Positions 1 through 5,521 of a DNA stretch of 6,208 nt are shown here, piece after piece. Within the stretch, counting starts at the first letter, position 1; each line of letters begins with the position of its first letter. The stretch is from positions 1 to 6,208 of the forward strand of contig JBDIAR010000187.1 of assembly GCA_039812545.1 (NCBI GenBank). Direction: 5' to 3'. Source of the DNA: JBDIAR01 sp039812545. Lineage in GTDB: Bacteria; Actinomycetota; Actinomycetes; Actinomycetales; Dermatophilaceae. The position numbers and the translations under genes are program-made. Below the pieces are notes generated by a model, which made no database searches, had not been told where the DNA came from, and saw only the letters and a list, made by a program, of their open reading frames with translations.

Positions 1-183
1 ATCCTTCCAGCGGGACCTCCCGGCCCCACAGAACTGGTGTCAACCGAACCTTCAGCAGTCCCGGGTGTGCACTGGGTGACAGGGAAGGTCTTGTTGATCC
101 TTACCTCAACCTACGCTTGCCCTTGCCAGTCGGCTGTCGCGCACGGAAGGACCCGTGGATGCTACGTCGAATCGATCGGGAGC
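1..183. other. Noncoding, stop-rich region downstream of the DAO-family gene
   Basis: No convincing gene is present. On the minus strand, which continues the direction of the neighbouring oxidoreductase gene, the stretch has TAG, TGA and TAA triplets in quick succession, for example around 95-115, so the oxidoreductase frame does not continue and no new gene starts. A plus-strand open frame that begins here runs antisense into the oxidoreductase and has no family-like protein features. No strong hairpin followed by a T-run was found, so the terminator of the oxidoreductase gene is not visible. A weak dyad lies at 93-110. Confidence 0.6.
93..110. repeat. Short inverted repeat (5-bp arms, 8-bp spacer)
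   Basis: GTTGA at 93-97 and TCAAC at 106-110 are perfect inverted arms around an 8-bp AT-richer spacer. It lies 74 bp downstream of the oxidoreductase stop codon. It could be a protein-binding dyad for a promoter of a gene beyond the left edge, or chance. The arms are short and no promoter boxes flank it convincingly. Confidence 0.2.
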
Positions 184-1314
184 CTATTGCTGTGGTTCAC
201 CCAGGCGCGCCCCCTGCTCGAGCTCGGCGGCGAGACCTCCACCTGTCGCGGCTCGGGCGAGAGCGCGCCCCAGCAATGGTGCCTGCTTGAACAGATTGTG
301 ACCGGCCACGAACAGAACGGGACCCGCCTCCCACACGGCCACGCCGTCCTCGCTCCATGGGAGGTCGGTCACCCAGCAGTGAAGGAAGTCGCGCGGCTCT
401 GGGTGGAGACCGGGCAGCGCCCGTGTCACGTATTCGCGCGCGCGTTCGTCCAGCGATCGAATCGCTGCAGGGTCGATGAACGTTCCGTCGTCGCGGACGC
501 CGACGGTTTCGCTGAGTCCGACCGAATAACTGCTGTTGCCCGGTAGCGGCGTCGCGTACACGCCGACTTCGCCGAAGACGCCGCTGCTGTCCTGCAGGCA
601 CGCGACTCGTGCCGGGGCGGCGGCTTTCACGGCGAAGGTCAGCCGGACGTGTGCGGCAAGGCGAACCGGCAGCGACAGGCCGACGCTGCGGGCCAGGCGG
701 GCGGTTTCGCGGCCGGCGCACACGACCACCTTGGAGTAGACAGCCCGGTCGGTGACGCTGCGCACCTCGACCGTCCCATCGGCGCGGGGATCGATGGAGA
801 TGACCTCTGCGGTGGTGACGGCATCTGCGAGGGCACCCGCGAGTGCCGTGATCGCGGTGCGGGTGCGGATCGCGCCGCCCGACTCGTCGAGCACCGCTGG
901 CCCCGAGTACCCAGCGAGCAGCGGCATTCGCTGGGCGAGCTCGGCCGCGTCGATCTCGCGTGCTTCCACGCCGCCGACCTGTTCGAGCACCCGCAGCCGC
1001 GCCAGGGCGCTGTCGCCGATCGCCACGACACCGTCTGATGAGACCAGCTCGACGTCGAAGTGTTCGGCCCACTCATCCCATACGCCGCGGCTTTCGCGCG
1101 CGAAAGCAACGAGTCGCGGGTCGTCGTGGGCATGCCGGAAGATCCGCGACTCGCCTGCGGACTGACCCGTTCCGGGCAGACCGGCCTCGTACAAGCGCAC
1201 CGGCACGCCCTGCTCCCGCAGCGCGTACGCCGTCGACAGACCGACGATCCCGCCCCCGATCACTGCTACCTCGGGTGAACGCGTCGGGGCAACGTCGTCG
1301 TCAGTTCCTGCCAT
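184..1314 (-). CDS. FAD-dependent oxidoreductase, DAO family (sarcosine / N-methyl amino acid oxidase-like)
   Basis: The 376-residue protein has the length usual for monomeric sarcosine oxidase and N-methyltryptophan oxidase relatives. These flavoenzymes oxidise a C-N bond of an amine or amino acid and, with N-methyl substrates, release formaldehyde. Seen here: an N-terminal Rossmann FAD motif GGGIVG at residues 20-25 with the ribose-binding acidic residue E43, an ESRIFRH segment with R57 and R60 matching the flavin-contacting arginines of sarcosine oxidase, a Cys at 313 where that family attaches FAD covalently, and a C-terminal GHNLFK segment with K343 matching a substrate-carboxylate-binding lysine. 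At the position of the oxygen-activating lysine (Lys265 of Bacillus sarcosine oxidase) I align Ser264, so the substrate or electron acceptor may differ. No signal peptide is seen. The ATG start has GAGGA six bases upstream. It lies 140 bp after the ABM gene, same strand, so operon membership is uncertain. The true substrate is unknown. Confidence 0.87.
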   Translation of the reverse strand: MAGTDDDVAPTRSPEVAVIGGGIVGLSTAYALREQGVPVRLYEAGLPGTGQSAGESRIFRHAHDDPRLVAFARESRGVWDEWAEHFDVELVSSDGVVAIGDSALARLRVLEQVGGVEAREIDAAELAQRMPLLAGYSGPAVLDESGGAIRTRTAITALAGALADAVTTAEVISIDPRADGTVEVRSVTDRAVYSKVVVCAGRETARLARSVGLSLPVRLAAHVRLTFAVKAAAPARVACLQDSSGVFGEVGVYATPLPGNSSYSVGLSETVGVRDDGTFIDPAAIRSLDERAREYVTRALPGLHPEPRDFLHCWVTDLPWSEDGVAVWEAGPVLFVAGHNLFKQAPLLGRALARAATGGGLAAELEQGARLGEPQQ

Positions 1315-1381
1315 CGCGGTTCCTCGATCTGTTAGGGATGTGCGATAGGCCGCAGAGAAGGGGCCGCTGCCACGACGTCAG

Positions 1382-1398
1382 CGGGCTGCGTCAGCCCG
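1382..1398 (-). terminator. GC-rich hairpin between the ABM and DAO-family genes (possible weak terminator)
   Basis: A perfect 7-bp stem (CGGGCTG / CAGCCCG on the plus strand) with a 3-base loop sits about 56 bp downstream of the ABM stop codon and 68 bp upstream of the oxidoreductase start. Neither strand has a T-run after the stem, so it is not a classical intrinsic terminator, although high-GC bacteria often lack strong T-tracts. It could end or attenuate the upstream operon transcript or act as an RNA processing/stability element. Confidence 0.3.
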
Positions 1399-1454
1399 AA
1401 GTCACCGCGTGCAGCGACCCCTCCTGTCTGGGCCAGTACTCCCGGTCTGTGGTG

Positions 1455-1757
1455 TCAGGCGGGGAGTTTGGAGCCCAGTACGTCGAGCTTCTCGATCGTC
1501 GGTTCGGAGAACAACGTGCCGGTCTGCTCGCCGAGAGCCACCGCAACAGGGCCGGACAAGTGGGCGTCACGTCCGGCATCATCGGGGAACACGTCGAAGA
1601 TCCCGAACGAGGTCGGCCCGAGGCGGATCGCGAACCATGCGGTGGTCGCCTGCTCGTCCTCGACAAGCGCGCGGCCGCTGTCAAGGAACTGCTTCACGTC
1701 GTCCTCCTTGCCGGGCAACGCGTCAAACCTGACCAGCAATCCCTTGGTCACACTCAT
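1455..1757 (-). CDS. Small ABM-fold protein (putative quinol monooxygenase family)
   Basis: This 100-residue protein resembles the antibiotic biosynthesis monooxygenase (ABM) family: small dimeric alpha/beta-barrel proteins, some of which oxidise quinols or polyketide intermediates without metal or flavin, while others have no known activity. The whole protein is one such domain, with the N-terminal strand and loop GLLVRFDALPGKEDDVKQFL at residues 6-25, a central ATTAWFAIR strand at 38-45, and the typical FGIFDVFPDDAGRDAHLSG segment at 51-69. The start is set by an ATG that overlaps the DJ-1/PfpI stop (ATGA) and has GAGGAG five bases upstream. A longer upstream reading of the frame would add 73 Arg-rich residues antisense-like to the PfpI gene and is not credible. 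Tight coupling to the PfpI and formaldehyde dehydrogenase genes points to a shared role, perhaps in stress or xenobiotic handling. Its reaction cannot be told from sequence. Confidence 0.8.
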   Translation of the reverse strand: MSVTKGLLVRFDALPGKEDDVKQFLDSGRALVEDEQATTAWFAIRLGPTSFGIFDVFPDDAGRDAHLSGPVAVALGEQTGTLFSEPTIEKLDVLGSKLPA

Positions 1758-1768
1758 GACTTCTCCTC
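1754..1768 (-). promoter_or_regulatory. Translational coupling junction: Shine-Dalgarno inside pfpI plus ATGA overlap
   Basis: The last codons of the DJ-1/PfpI gene contain GAGGAG at 1763-1768, five bases before the ABM start, and the stop and start codons share ATGA at 1754-1757. The acidic C-terminus of the PfpI-family protein (MEEEKS) is partly a by-product of this ribosome-binding sequence. Terminating ribosomes probably reinitiate on the ABM frame, which keeps the two products in ratio. Confidence 0.7.
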
Positions 1769-2323
1769 TTCCATTGTCGTGGTGCCCGCGAGTTGGGACA
1801 CTATTGCCTCGGAGAACGCCGGCAGGTCCTCCGGCGAGCGGCTGGTGATGAGATTCTTGTCGATCACCACGTCCTGGTCGACGACGTCGGCGCCGGCGTT
1901 GCGCAGGTCGGTGCGAATGCTCGGGTACGACGTCAGGGTGCGACCCGCGGCCACGCCGGCCTCGATCAACGTCCACGGCCCGTGACAGATCGCCGCCACC
2001 GGCTTGCCGCTCTCGACGAAGTCGCGGACGAAGGAAACGGCGCCCTCGTCGACCCGGAGCTGGTCGGGGTTCACCGTGCCGCCGGGTAGCAGCAGGGCGT
2101 CGTAGTCGCCCACCGAGGCGTCGGCGACCAGCCCGTCGACGGTGAACGTGCCCGCTTCATCCAGGTCGTTCTTACGGGCCTTGATCTCGCCGTCGTGAAT
2201 CGAGAGGATCTCGGTCTGAGCGCCCGCGCGGTCCAGTACTTCTCGGGGTTGCTCGAGCTCAACGCGTTCGACGCCGTCGGCAGCGAGGATCGCGACCCTC
2301 TTGCCCTGAAGATCTGCTGCCAT
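1754..2323 (-). CDS. DJ-1/PfpI family protein (class I glutamine amidotransferase-like)
   Basis: The 189-residue protein is a single DJ-1/PfpI domain. Members include PfpI-type proteases, YhbO-like stress proteins and DJ-1 enzymes proposed as glyoxalase III or protein deglycases acting on methylglyoxal-type damage. Visible hallmarks are the nucleophile-elbow motif AAICHGPWTLIEAG with Cys113-His114, the acidic residue E22 in the ERVELEQP segment (the position that tunes the reactive cysteine in DJ-1), the LLLPGG turn at residues 78-82, and the TSYPSIRTDLRNAGADVVD segment, which matches the PfpI/YhbO branch closely. Length is near normal for the family (about 170-190). The start codon has AGAAGG nine bases upstream and lies 22 bp after the formaldehyde dehydrogenase stop, so the two are co-transcribed. 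The linkage to an aldehyde-oxidising enzyme favours a carbonyl-stress or general-stress role over proteolysis, but that is inference. Confidence 0.9.
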   Translation of the reverse strand: MAADLQGKRVAILAADGVERVELEQPREVLDRAGAQTEILSIHDGEIKARKNDLDEAGTFTVDGLVADASVGDYDALLLPGGTVNPDQLRVDEGAVSFVRDFVESGKPVAAICHGPWTLIEAGVAAGRTLTSYPSIRTDLRNAGADVVDQDVVIDKNLITSRSPEDLPAFSEAIVSQLAGTTTMEEEKS

Positions 2324-2345
2324 ATCAGTTTGCCTTCTTTCCGTT

Positions 2346-3491
2346 TCACATGCCGGGCTTGATGACGACCTTGGTCCAACCCTTGGACCTGGAGTCGAAG
2401 TTCCTGTAGGCGTCGGCAGCCTGATCCAGCGAGATCTCGTGGGAGACGATCCAGGACGGCTTCGCCTTGTCAGCCGCGATGAGGTCTCGCAGCCGGCGGT
2501 TGTACCTCTTGACCGGGCACTGACCGTTGCCCATGGTCTGTCCCTTGAACCAGTGGGTGCCGAAGTCGATGGCCGCCTTGCCCTGCTTGGCCAACTCGCC
2601 CTTGGCCCCCGGGTCCTCGGGGACGAACACGCCGACGGTGCCGATCCCTCCGGTGAACCGGACCGAGTTGATGAGCATGTTCAAGGTGGCAGCCGGGTCT
2701 TCGTTGCCCTCAGGGTCGTGGGCCTGGTAGCCGACACACTCGCAGCCACGGTCGGCTCCGAGCCCCATGGTCTCGTCCAGCACAGCCTGCACGGGGTCGA
2801 CCTTCGAGTCGTCGATGGCGATCGCTCCGATCTGCTCGGCCAGCGCGAGCCGGTCGGGGTGGCGATCGACCACCATCACCTTCGCGGCGCCCTTGATCGT
2901 CGCGGACAGGGCGGCCATCAGTCCCACGGGGCCGGCCCCGGCGATCACGACGCTGTCGCCCGGGATCACGCCGGCCATCTCGGTGGCGTGGTAGCCGGTG
3001 GGGAAGATGTCGGAGAGCATGACGTAGTCGTTCTCCTTGTCCTGCGCGTCTTCACCCAGGCGCAGGGCGTTGTGGTCGCCGAAGGGCACCCGGAGCAGTT
3101 CTGCCTGCCCGCCGCCGTATGGGCCCATTTCGGCGAAACCGTAGGCCGCACCGGCGGCCGACGGGTCAGGTTGCGTCGTCAGGCAGTAGTTCGTGAGCCC
3201 GCGCTCGCAGTTCTTGCAGAACCCGCACGAGATGTTGAAGGGCAGCACGACCCGGTCGCCCACCTTGATCTTCTCTACTCCCTTGCCGATCTCCACCACC
3301 TCTCCCATGTTTTCGTGGCCGAACGTCCGGCCCTTCTCGAAGGAGGTCCGCCCCTCGTACATGTGCAGGTCCGAGCCGCAGATGTTGGTCGTTGTGATCT
3401 TGACCAGCACATCGGTGGGCCGCTCGATCTCGGCGTCCGGGACGTCCGTGACCGCGACATCTTTGGGTCCCTGATAGACGACAGCCTTCAT
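2346..3491 (-). CDS. fdhA: Glutathione-independent formaldehyde dehydrogenase (zinc- and NAD-dependent MDR family)
   Basis: The 381-residue medium-chain dehydrogenase oxidises formaldehyde to formate, or dismutates aldehydes, with tightly held NAD and no thiol cofactor. The zinc sites match those known for the Pseudomonas putida enzyme with a constant offset of eight residues: catalytic Cys38, His59 and Asp161 (Cys46, His67, Asp169 there) and structural Cys89, Cys92, Cys95 and Cys103. Using Asp161 as third zinc ligand, in LSDIFPTGYHAT, separates this class from ordinary alcohol dehydrogenases. The nucleotide-binding motif GAGPVG is at 185-190, and Asp209 at the end of the next strand indicates NAD rather than NADP. 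The start at MKAVVYQGPK is typical of the family and has GGAGA six bases upstream; an upstream GTG at 3536 would add 15 unlike residues. It is the first gene of the operon with the PfpI and ABM genes, and is divergent from a PucR-type regulator. Other short aldehydes or alcohols may be the real substrate. Confidence 0.9.
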   Translation of the reverse strand: MKAVVYQGPKDVAVTDVPDAEIERPTDVLVKITTTNICGSDLHMYEGRTSFEKGRTFGHENMGEVVEIGKGVEKIKVGDRVVLPFNISCGFCKNCERGLTNYCLTTQPDPSAAGAAYGFAEMGPYGGGQAELLRVPFGDHNALRLGEDAQDKENDYVMLSDIFPTGYHATEMAGVIPGDSVVIAGAGPVGLMAALSATIKGAAKVMVVDRHPDRLALAEQIGAIAIDDSKVDPVQAVLDETMGLGADRGCECVGYQAHDPEGNEDPAATLNMLINSVRFTGGIGTVGVFVPEDPGAKGELAKQGKAAIDFGTHWFKGQTMGNGQCPVKRYNRRLRDLIAADKAKPSWIVSHEISLDQAADAYRNFDSRSKGWTKVVIKPGM

Positions 3492-3601
3492 GGCGAATCT
3501 CCAATCGTTGTGTCGGTGGCTCCGACCAGTCCACACTCGTTGCCGACCACCAGGAAGTCATGGGCGCACCAGGCCAAAGTCCCGGGGCATGATTTGGTTC
3601 G

Positions 3602-3631
3602 AGTGCACAACTCCCCGCGGGTGGGTGCACT
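3602..3631. promoter_or_regulatory. Candidate operator: AGTGCAC-N16-GTGCACT inverted repeat
   Basis: AGTGCAC at 3602-3608 and GTGCACT at 3625-3631 are perfect 7-bp inverted arms, 23 bp apart from start to start, about two helical turns, so a dimeric regulator could bind both on one DNA face. It lies in the divergent promoter region, about 110 bp upstream of fdhA and 190 bp upstream of the regulator start. The adjacent PucR-type protein is the natural candidate to bind it, but no binding motif for this particular protein is known to me. Confidence 0.4.
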
Positions 3632-3724
3632 GGGCAAGGGGTACGGTGAGCGCGACGCTGCCCCCGAGAGTTGATGAGGACCGATGAGCTCTCACGGACC
3701 CGGACTGGATCCCGGGATACATCC

Positions 3725-3737
3725 GTGCTGCATGCAC
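3725..3737. repeat. Small dyad GTGC-N5-GCAC
   Basis: The 13-base sequence GTGCTGCATGCAC has GTGC/GCAC ends around a centre that holds the palindrome TGCATGCA offset by one base. It resembles the GTGCAC half-sites of the larger dyad about 100 bp to its left and could be an accessory site for the same regulator. It is short enough to occur by chance. Confidence 0.2.
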
Positions 3738-3820
3738 CGAGGCGTCACCGCTCAGCGCGACGACCTGTGGGGTCCCTACGGCACAGGGGGATCCGGGGCG
3801 GGCCGGCCAGGGATCAGGAG

Positions 3821-5470
3821 ATGACCGTCTGCGAGCCCGCCACAACCGGAGCCGTTGTGTCAACCGGCGAGCTGGATCTGCGGCGTGCCCTCACCGGCCT
3901 CGATGGGCTGCTGGTGATGTCCATGGCGATGATGCAGCGTCACGACGTGGACGAGGTCATCAACGTCCTGAAGCGTGAGGTCGAGTCGGTGACCGGCTGC
4001 CAGTTGGTTCACGTCACCTTCCAGCGGGACTGGGAGTGGATCACCCTGCCCCCCGGGGAGCCAACGAAGCCGGCGGAACCGAGCCCCTCAACCGGTGAAC
4101 GGGTATTCGTGCAGGACAACGGCGACTCCTGGACGTCGACGACGGCTGTGGCGGTCTTGAACGGCGCCCCGGGCCAACTGGTCCTTCGCAGCTTCGCCCG
4201 GCCCGACCCCGAACAACTCTTCGTCATCGAACGGTTGGGCGATCTCCTCGGGACGGCGCTCGCGGACGCGCAGGTGCACGAGCGCCACCGCCGACGCGCC
4301 CACGAACTCGATGCAGCCAATAACGAGATGGCGCGCACCGTCGCGGCGCTTCAGCACCGTGAGGGGGTGCTTGAGGAGTTCGCCCGACTATCCACGACCG
4401 GGACTGAGCTCGACGTGGCCACCTCACTCAGCCGGCTCACTGGCTCCGCTGTCGTGCTGCGGGACAGATTCGGGCACGAGACGACCCGGATCACGGTTGC
4501 CGGCCGGTACCAACCGCTCCTCGAGCGAACCTCGCTCGAGGAGGTCATCGGCGGACGCCCCGAACTCGGCACGATCGAGTTGGAGGTGCCACCGGACAAA
4601 GACCGAGCCGACGCATCATTCGCTCTGCGGTACGCGGGCGTCGCACTGGGACTGCTGAGGGCGAAGGCCGCAGCGATGAATGAACTGGAGAACCGACTGA
4701 GTCGAGACCTCCTCGACGACCTTCTTGGAGGGCTCCCGGCCGACGTTGCCGTGGACCGGGCATCCGCTCAGGGCCACGACCTTGGCGTTCCGCACGACCT
4801 GATCGTGTGCGCGTGGTCCTCCGAGCGGGGTCACCGCGGGCACGACCGCGACGTCGATCACCTCCGGATGGCCATGGCTCGTCAGCGACTGCCCTGCTTG
4901 GTCATCCGGAACCGGGGACTGGTCGTCGCCCTCGCCCATCGAGGTGTCGACATGGCCCGCTTGTTCAACGACTTGTCGCGCGCCTACGGGGACACCGACG
5001 GTGTGATCGCCAAGGGGGAGCCGGCCACCTCGCCGGAACAGATCCCACGTGCGTATGAGCAAGCCCAACGAGCACTGAGGGCTCGTCAGCAGTCCCACAA
5101 TCCGTATGGCTTTATCGCCTACGCCGACTTGGGAGTAGACCGGCTGCTCGCCCTCGACGGCAACGCTGAGGAAGTCGAGCGCCTCATCAGGGACTGGCTC
5201 GGCGACCTATTGAGCTACGACCGTCGCCACGGCACCGAGCTCGTCCCCACGCTAGCGGCCTACCTTGACCACGGGGGCAAGTACGCCGACGCGTCATCGA
5301 CGCTCACCATCCACCGCAACACACTGCGCTACCGAATCAGCCGCATCACCGAGATCTCGGGCCACGACCTCAACGACGTCGAGGCACAACTCAACCTGCA
5401 CCTGGCGACACGCGCGTGGCGACTGCGCCGTGCCTCCGTCGGCGAGCCCCTGCAAAACACCGTCCGGTGA
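3821..5470 (+). CDS. PucR/CdaR-family transcriptional regulator with N-terminal GAF-like sensor region
   Basis: The preferred 549-residue product is a cytoplasmic DNA-binding regulator. The C-terminus (about residues 475-535) is the PucR-type helix-turn-helix: AAYLDHGGKYADASSTLTIHRNTLRYRISRITEISG, with the conserved H-R-N-T-L-x-Y-R core at 498-505. Ahead of it, about 325-425, is a degenerate GGDEF-like CdaR module. The N-terminal half has a GAF-like region (about 25-150), a charged helical, probably coiled-coil, linker (about 150-190) and a second small sensory-like segment beginning near VVLRDRFG at 211-218. PucR proteins usually activate neighbouring catabolic genes in response to a metabolite, and this one is divergent from fdhA. 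The start is uncertain: ATG at 3821 has AGGAG directly abutting it, GTG at 3857 has GGAG five bases upstream (537 residues), and TTG 3671 or ATG 3674 would add an Arg-rich tail of about 50 residues. The ligand is unknown. Confidence 0.85.
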   Translation: MTVCEPATTGAVVSTGELDLRRALTGLDGLLVMSMAMMQRHDVDEVINVLKREVESVTGCQLVHVTFQRDWEWITLPPGEPTKPAEPSPSTGERVFVQDNGDSWTSTTAVAVLNGAPGQLVLRSFARPDPEQLFVIERLGDLLGTALADAQVHERHRRRAHELDAANNEMARTVAALQHREGVLEEFARLSTTGTELDVATSLSRLTGSAVVLRDRFGHETTRITVAGRYQPLLERTSLEEVIGGRPELGTIELEVPPDKDRADASFALRYAGVALGLLRAKAAAMNELENRLSRDLLDDLLGGLPADVAVDRASAQGHDLGVPHDLIVCAWSSERGHRGHDRDVDHLRMAMARQRLPCLVIRNRGLVVALAHRGVDMARLFNDLSRAYGDTDGVIAKGEPATSPEQIPRAYEQAQRALRARQQSHNPYGFIAYADLGVDRLLALDGNAEEVERLIRDWLGDLLSYDRRHGTELVPTLAAYLDHGGKYADASSTLTIHRNTLRYRISRITEISGHDLNDVEAQLNLHLATRAWRLRRASVGEPLQNTVR

Positions 5471-5521
5471 GGTAGTCCCAAACCGTAGTTCGAGAGTCTG
5501 CGCGGCGATGGCACTGGACGA
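5471..5521. other. Convergent intergenic gap without a visible terminator
   Basis: The 51 bp between the regulator stop and the LtrA-like stop should terminate two converging transcripts, but I see no hairpin with a T-run on either strand. Termination may be Rho-dependent, or transcripts may overlap. Confidence 0.4.

Larger units (their letters stand above)
3492..3820. other. Divergent intergenic region between fdhA and the PucR-type regulator
   Basis: This 329-bp stretch separates two divergent genes and must hold both promoters. No clear -35/-10 pair was identifiable on either strand, as is common for high-GC actinobacterial promoters. It contains a 30-bp inverted repeat at 3602-3631 and a smaller dyad at 3725-3737. 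The regulator frame is open through the right part, back to TTG at 3671 or ATG at 3674, but that reading gives about 50 Arg-, Ser- and Thr-rich residues with no family likeness, so it is treated as untranslated here. A long open frame crossing from the left is only the antisense of fdhA. Confidence 0.6.

Noticed and set aside
38..43. TTGACA hexamer on the minus strand as a -35 box
   Set aside because: At 16-18 bp spacing the sequence is GGAGGT-like with no resemblance to a -10 box, so no promoter is called.
37..546. Plus-strand open frame at the left edge
   Set aside because: Most of it is antisense to the C-terminal part of the DAO-family enzyme. It has no recognisable motif or good ribosome-binding site.
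960..1985. Plus-strand open frame across the DAO-family, ABM and PfpI genes
   Set aside because: It runs antisense to three well-supported genes and translates to Arg/Pro-rich, low-complexity sequence, as expected of a shadow frame.
3492..3536. Extended fdhA start at GTG 3536
   Set aside because: It would add 15 residues unlike the family N-terminus. The ATG at 3491 starts the canonical MKAVVY strand and has a well-spaced GGAGA.
2439..3674. Long plus-strand open frame (about 411 codons) opposite fdhA
   Set aside because: It is the antisense of a clearly real, motif-complete dehydrogenase. Its His-, Val-, Asp- and Gly-rich sequence has no family features and no ribosome-binding site. Long antisense frames are common in GC-rich coding DNA.
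5329..5521. Continuation of the middle LtrA frame past its family-like end
   Set aside because: The tail is Arg/Ser-rich, overlaps the regulator's helix-turn-helix codons and lacks LtrA likeness, while a family-like C-terminus with its own stop exists in the adjacent frame ending at 5522.
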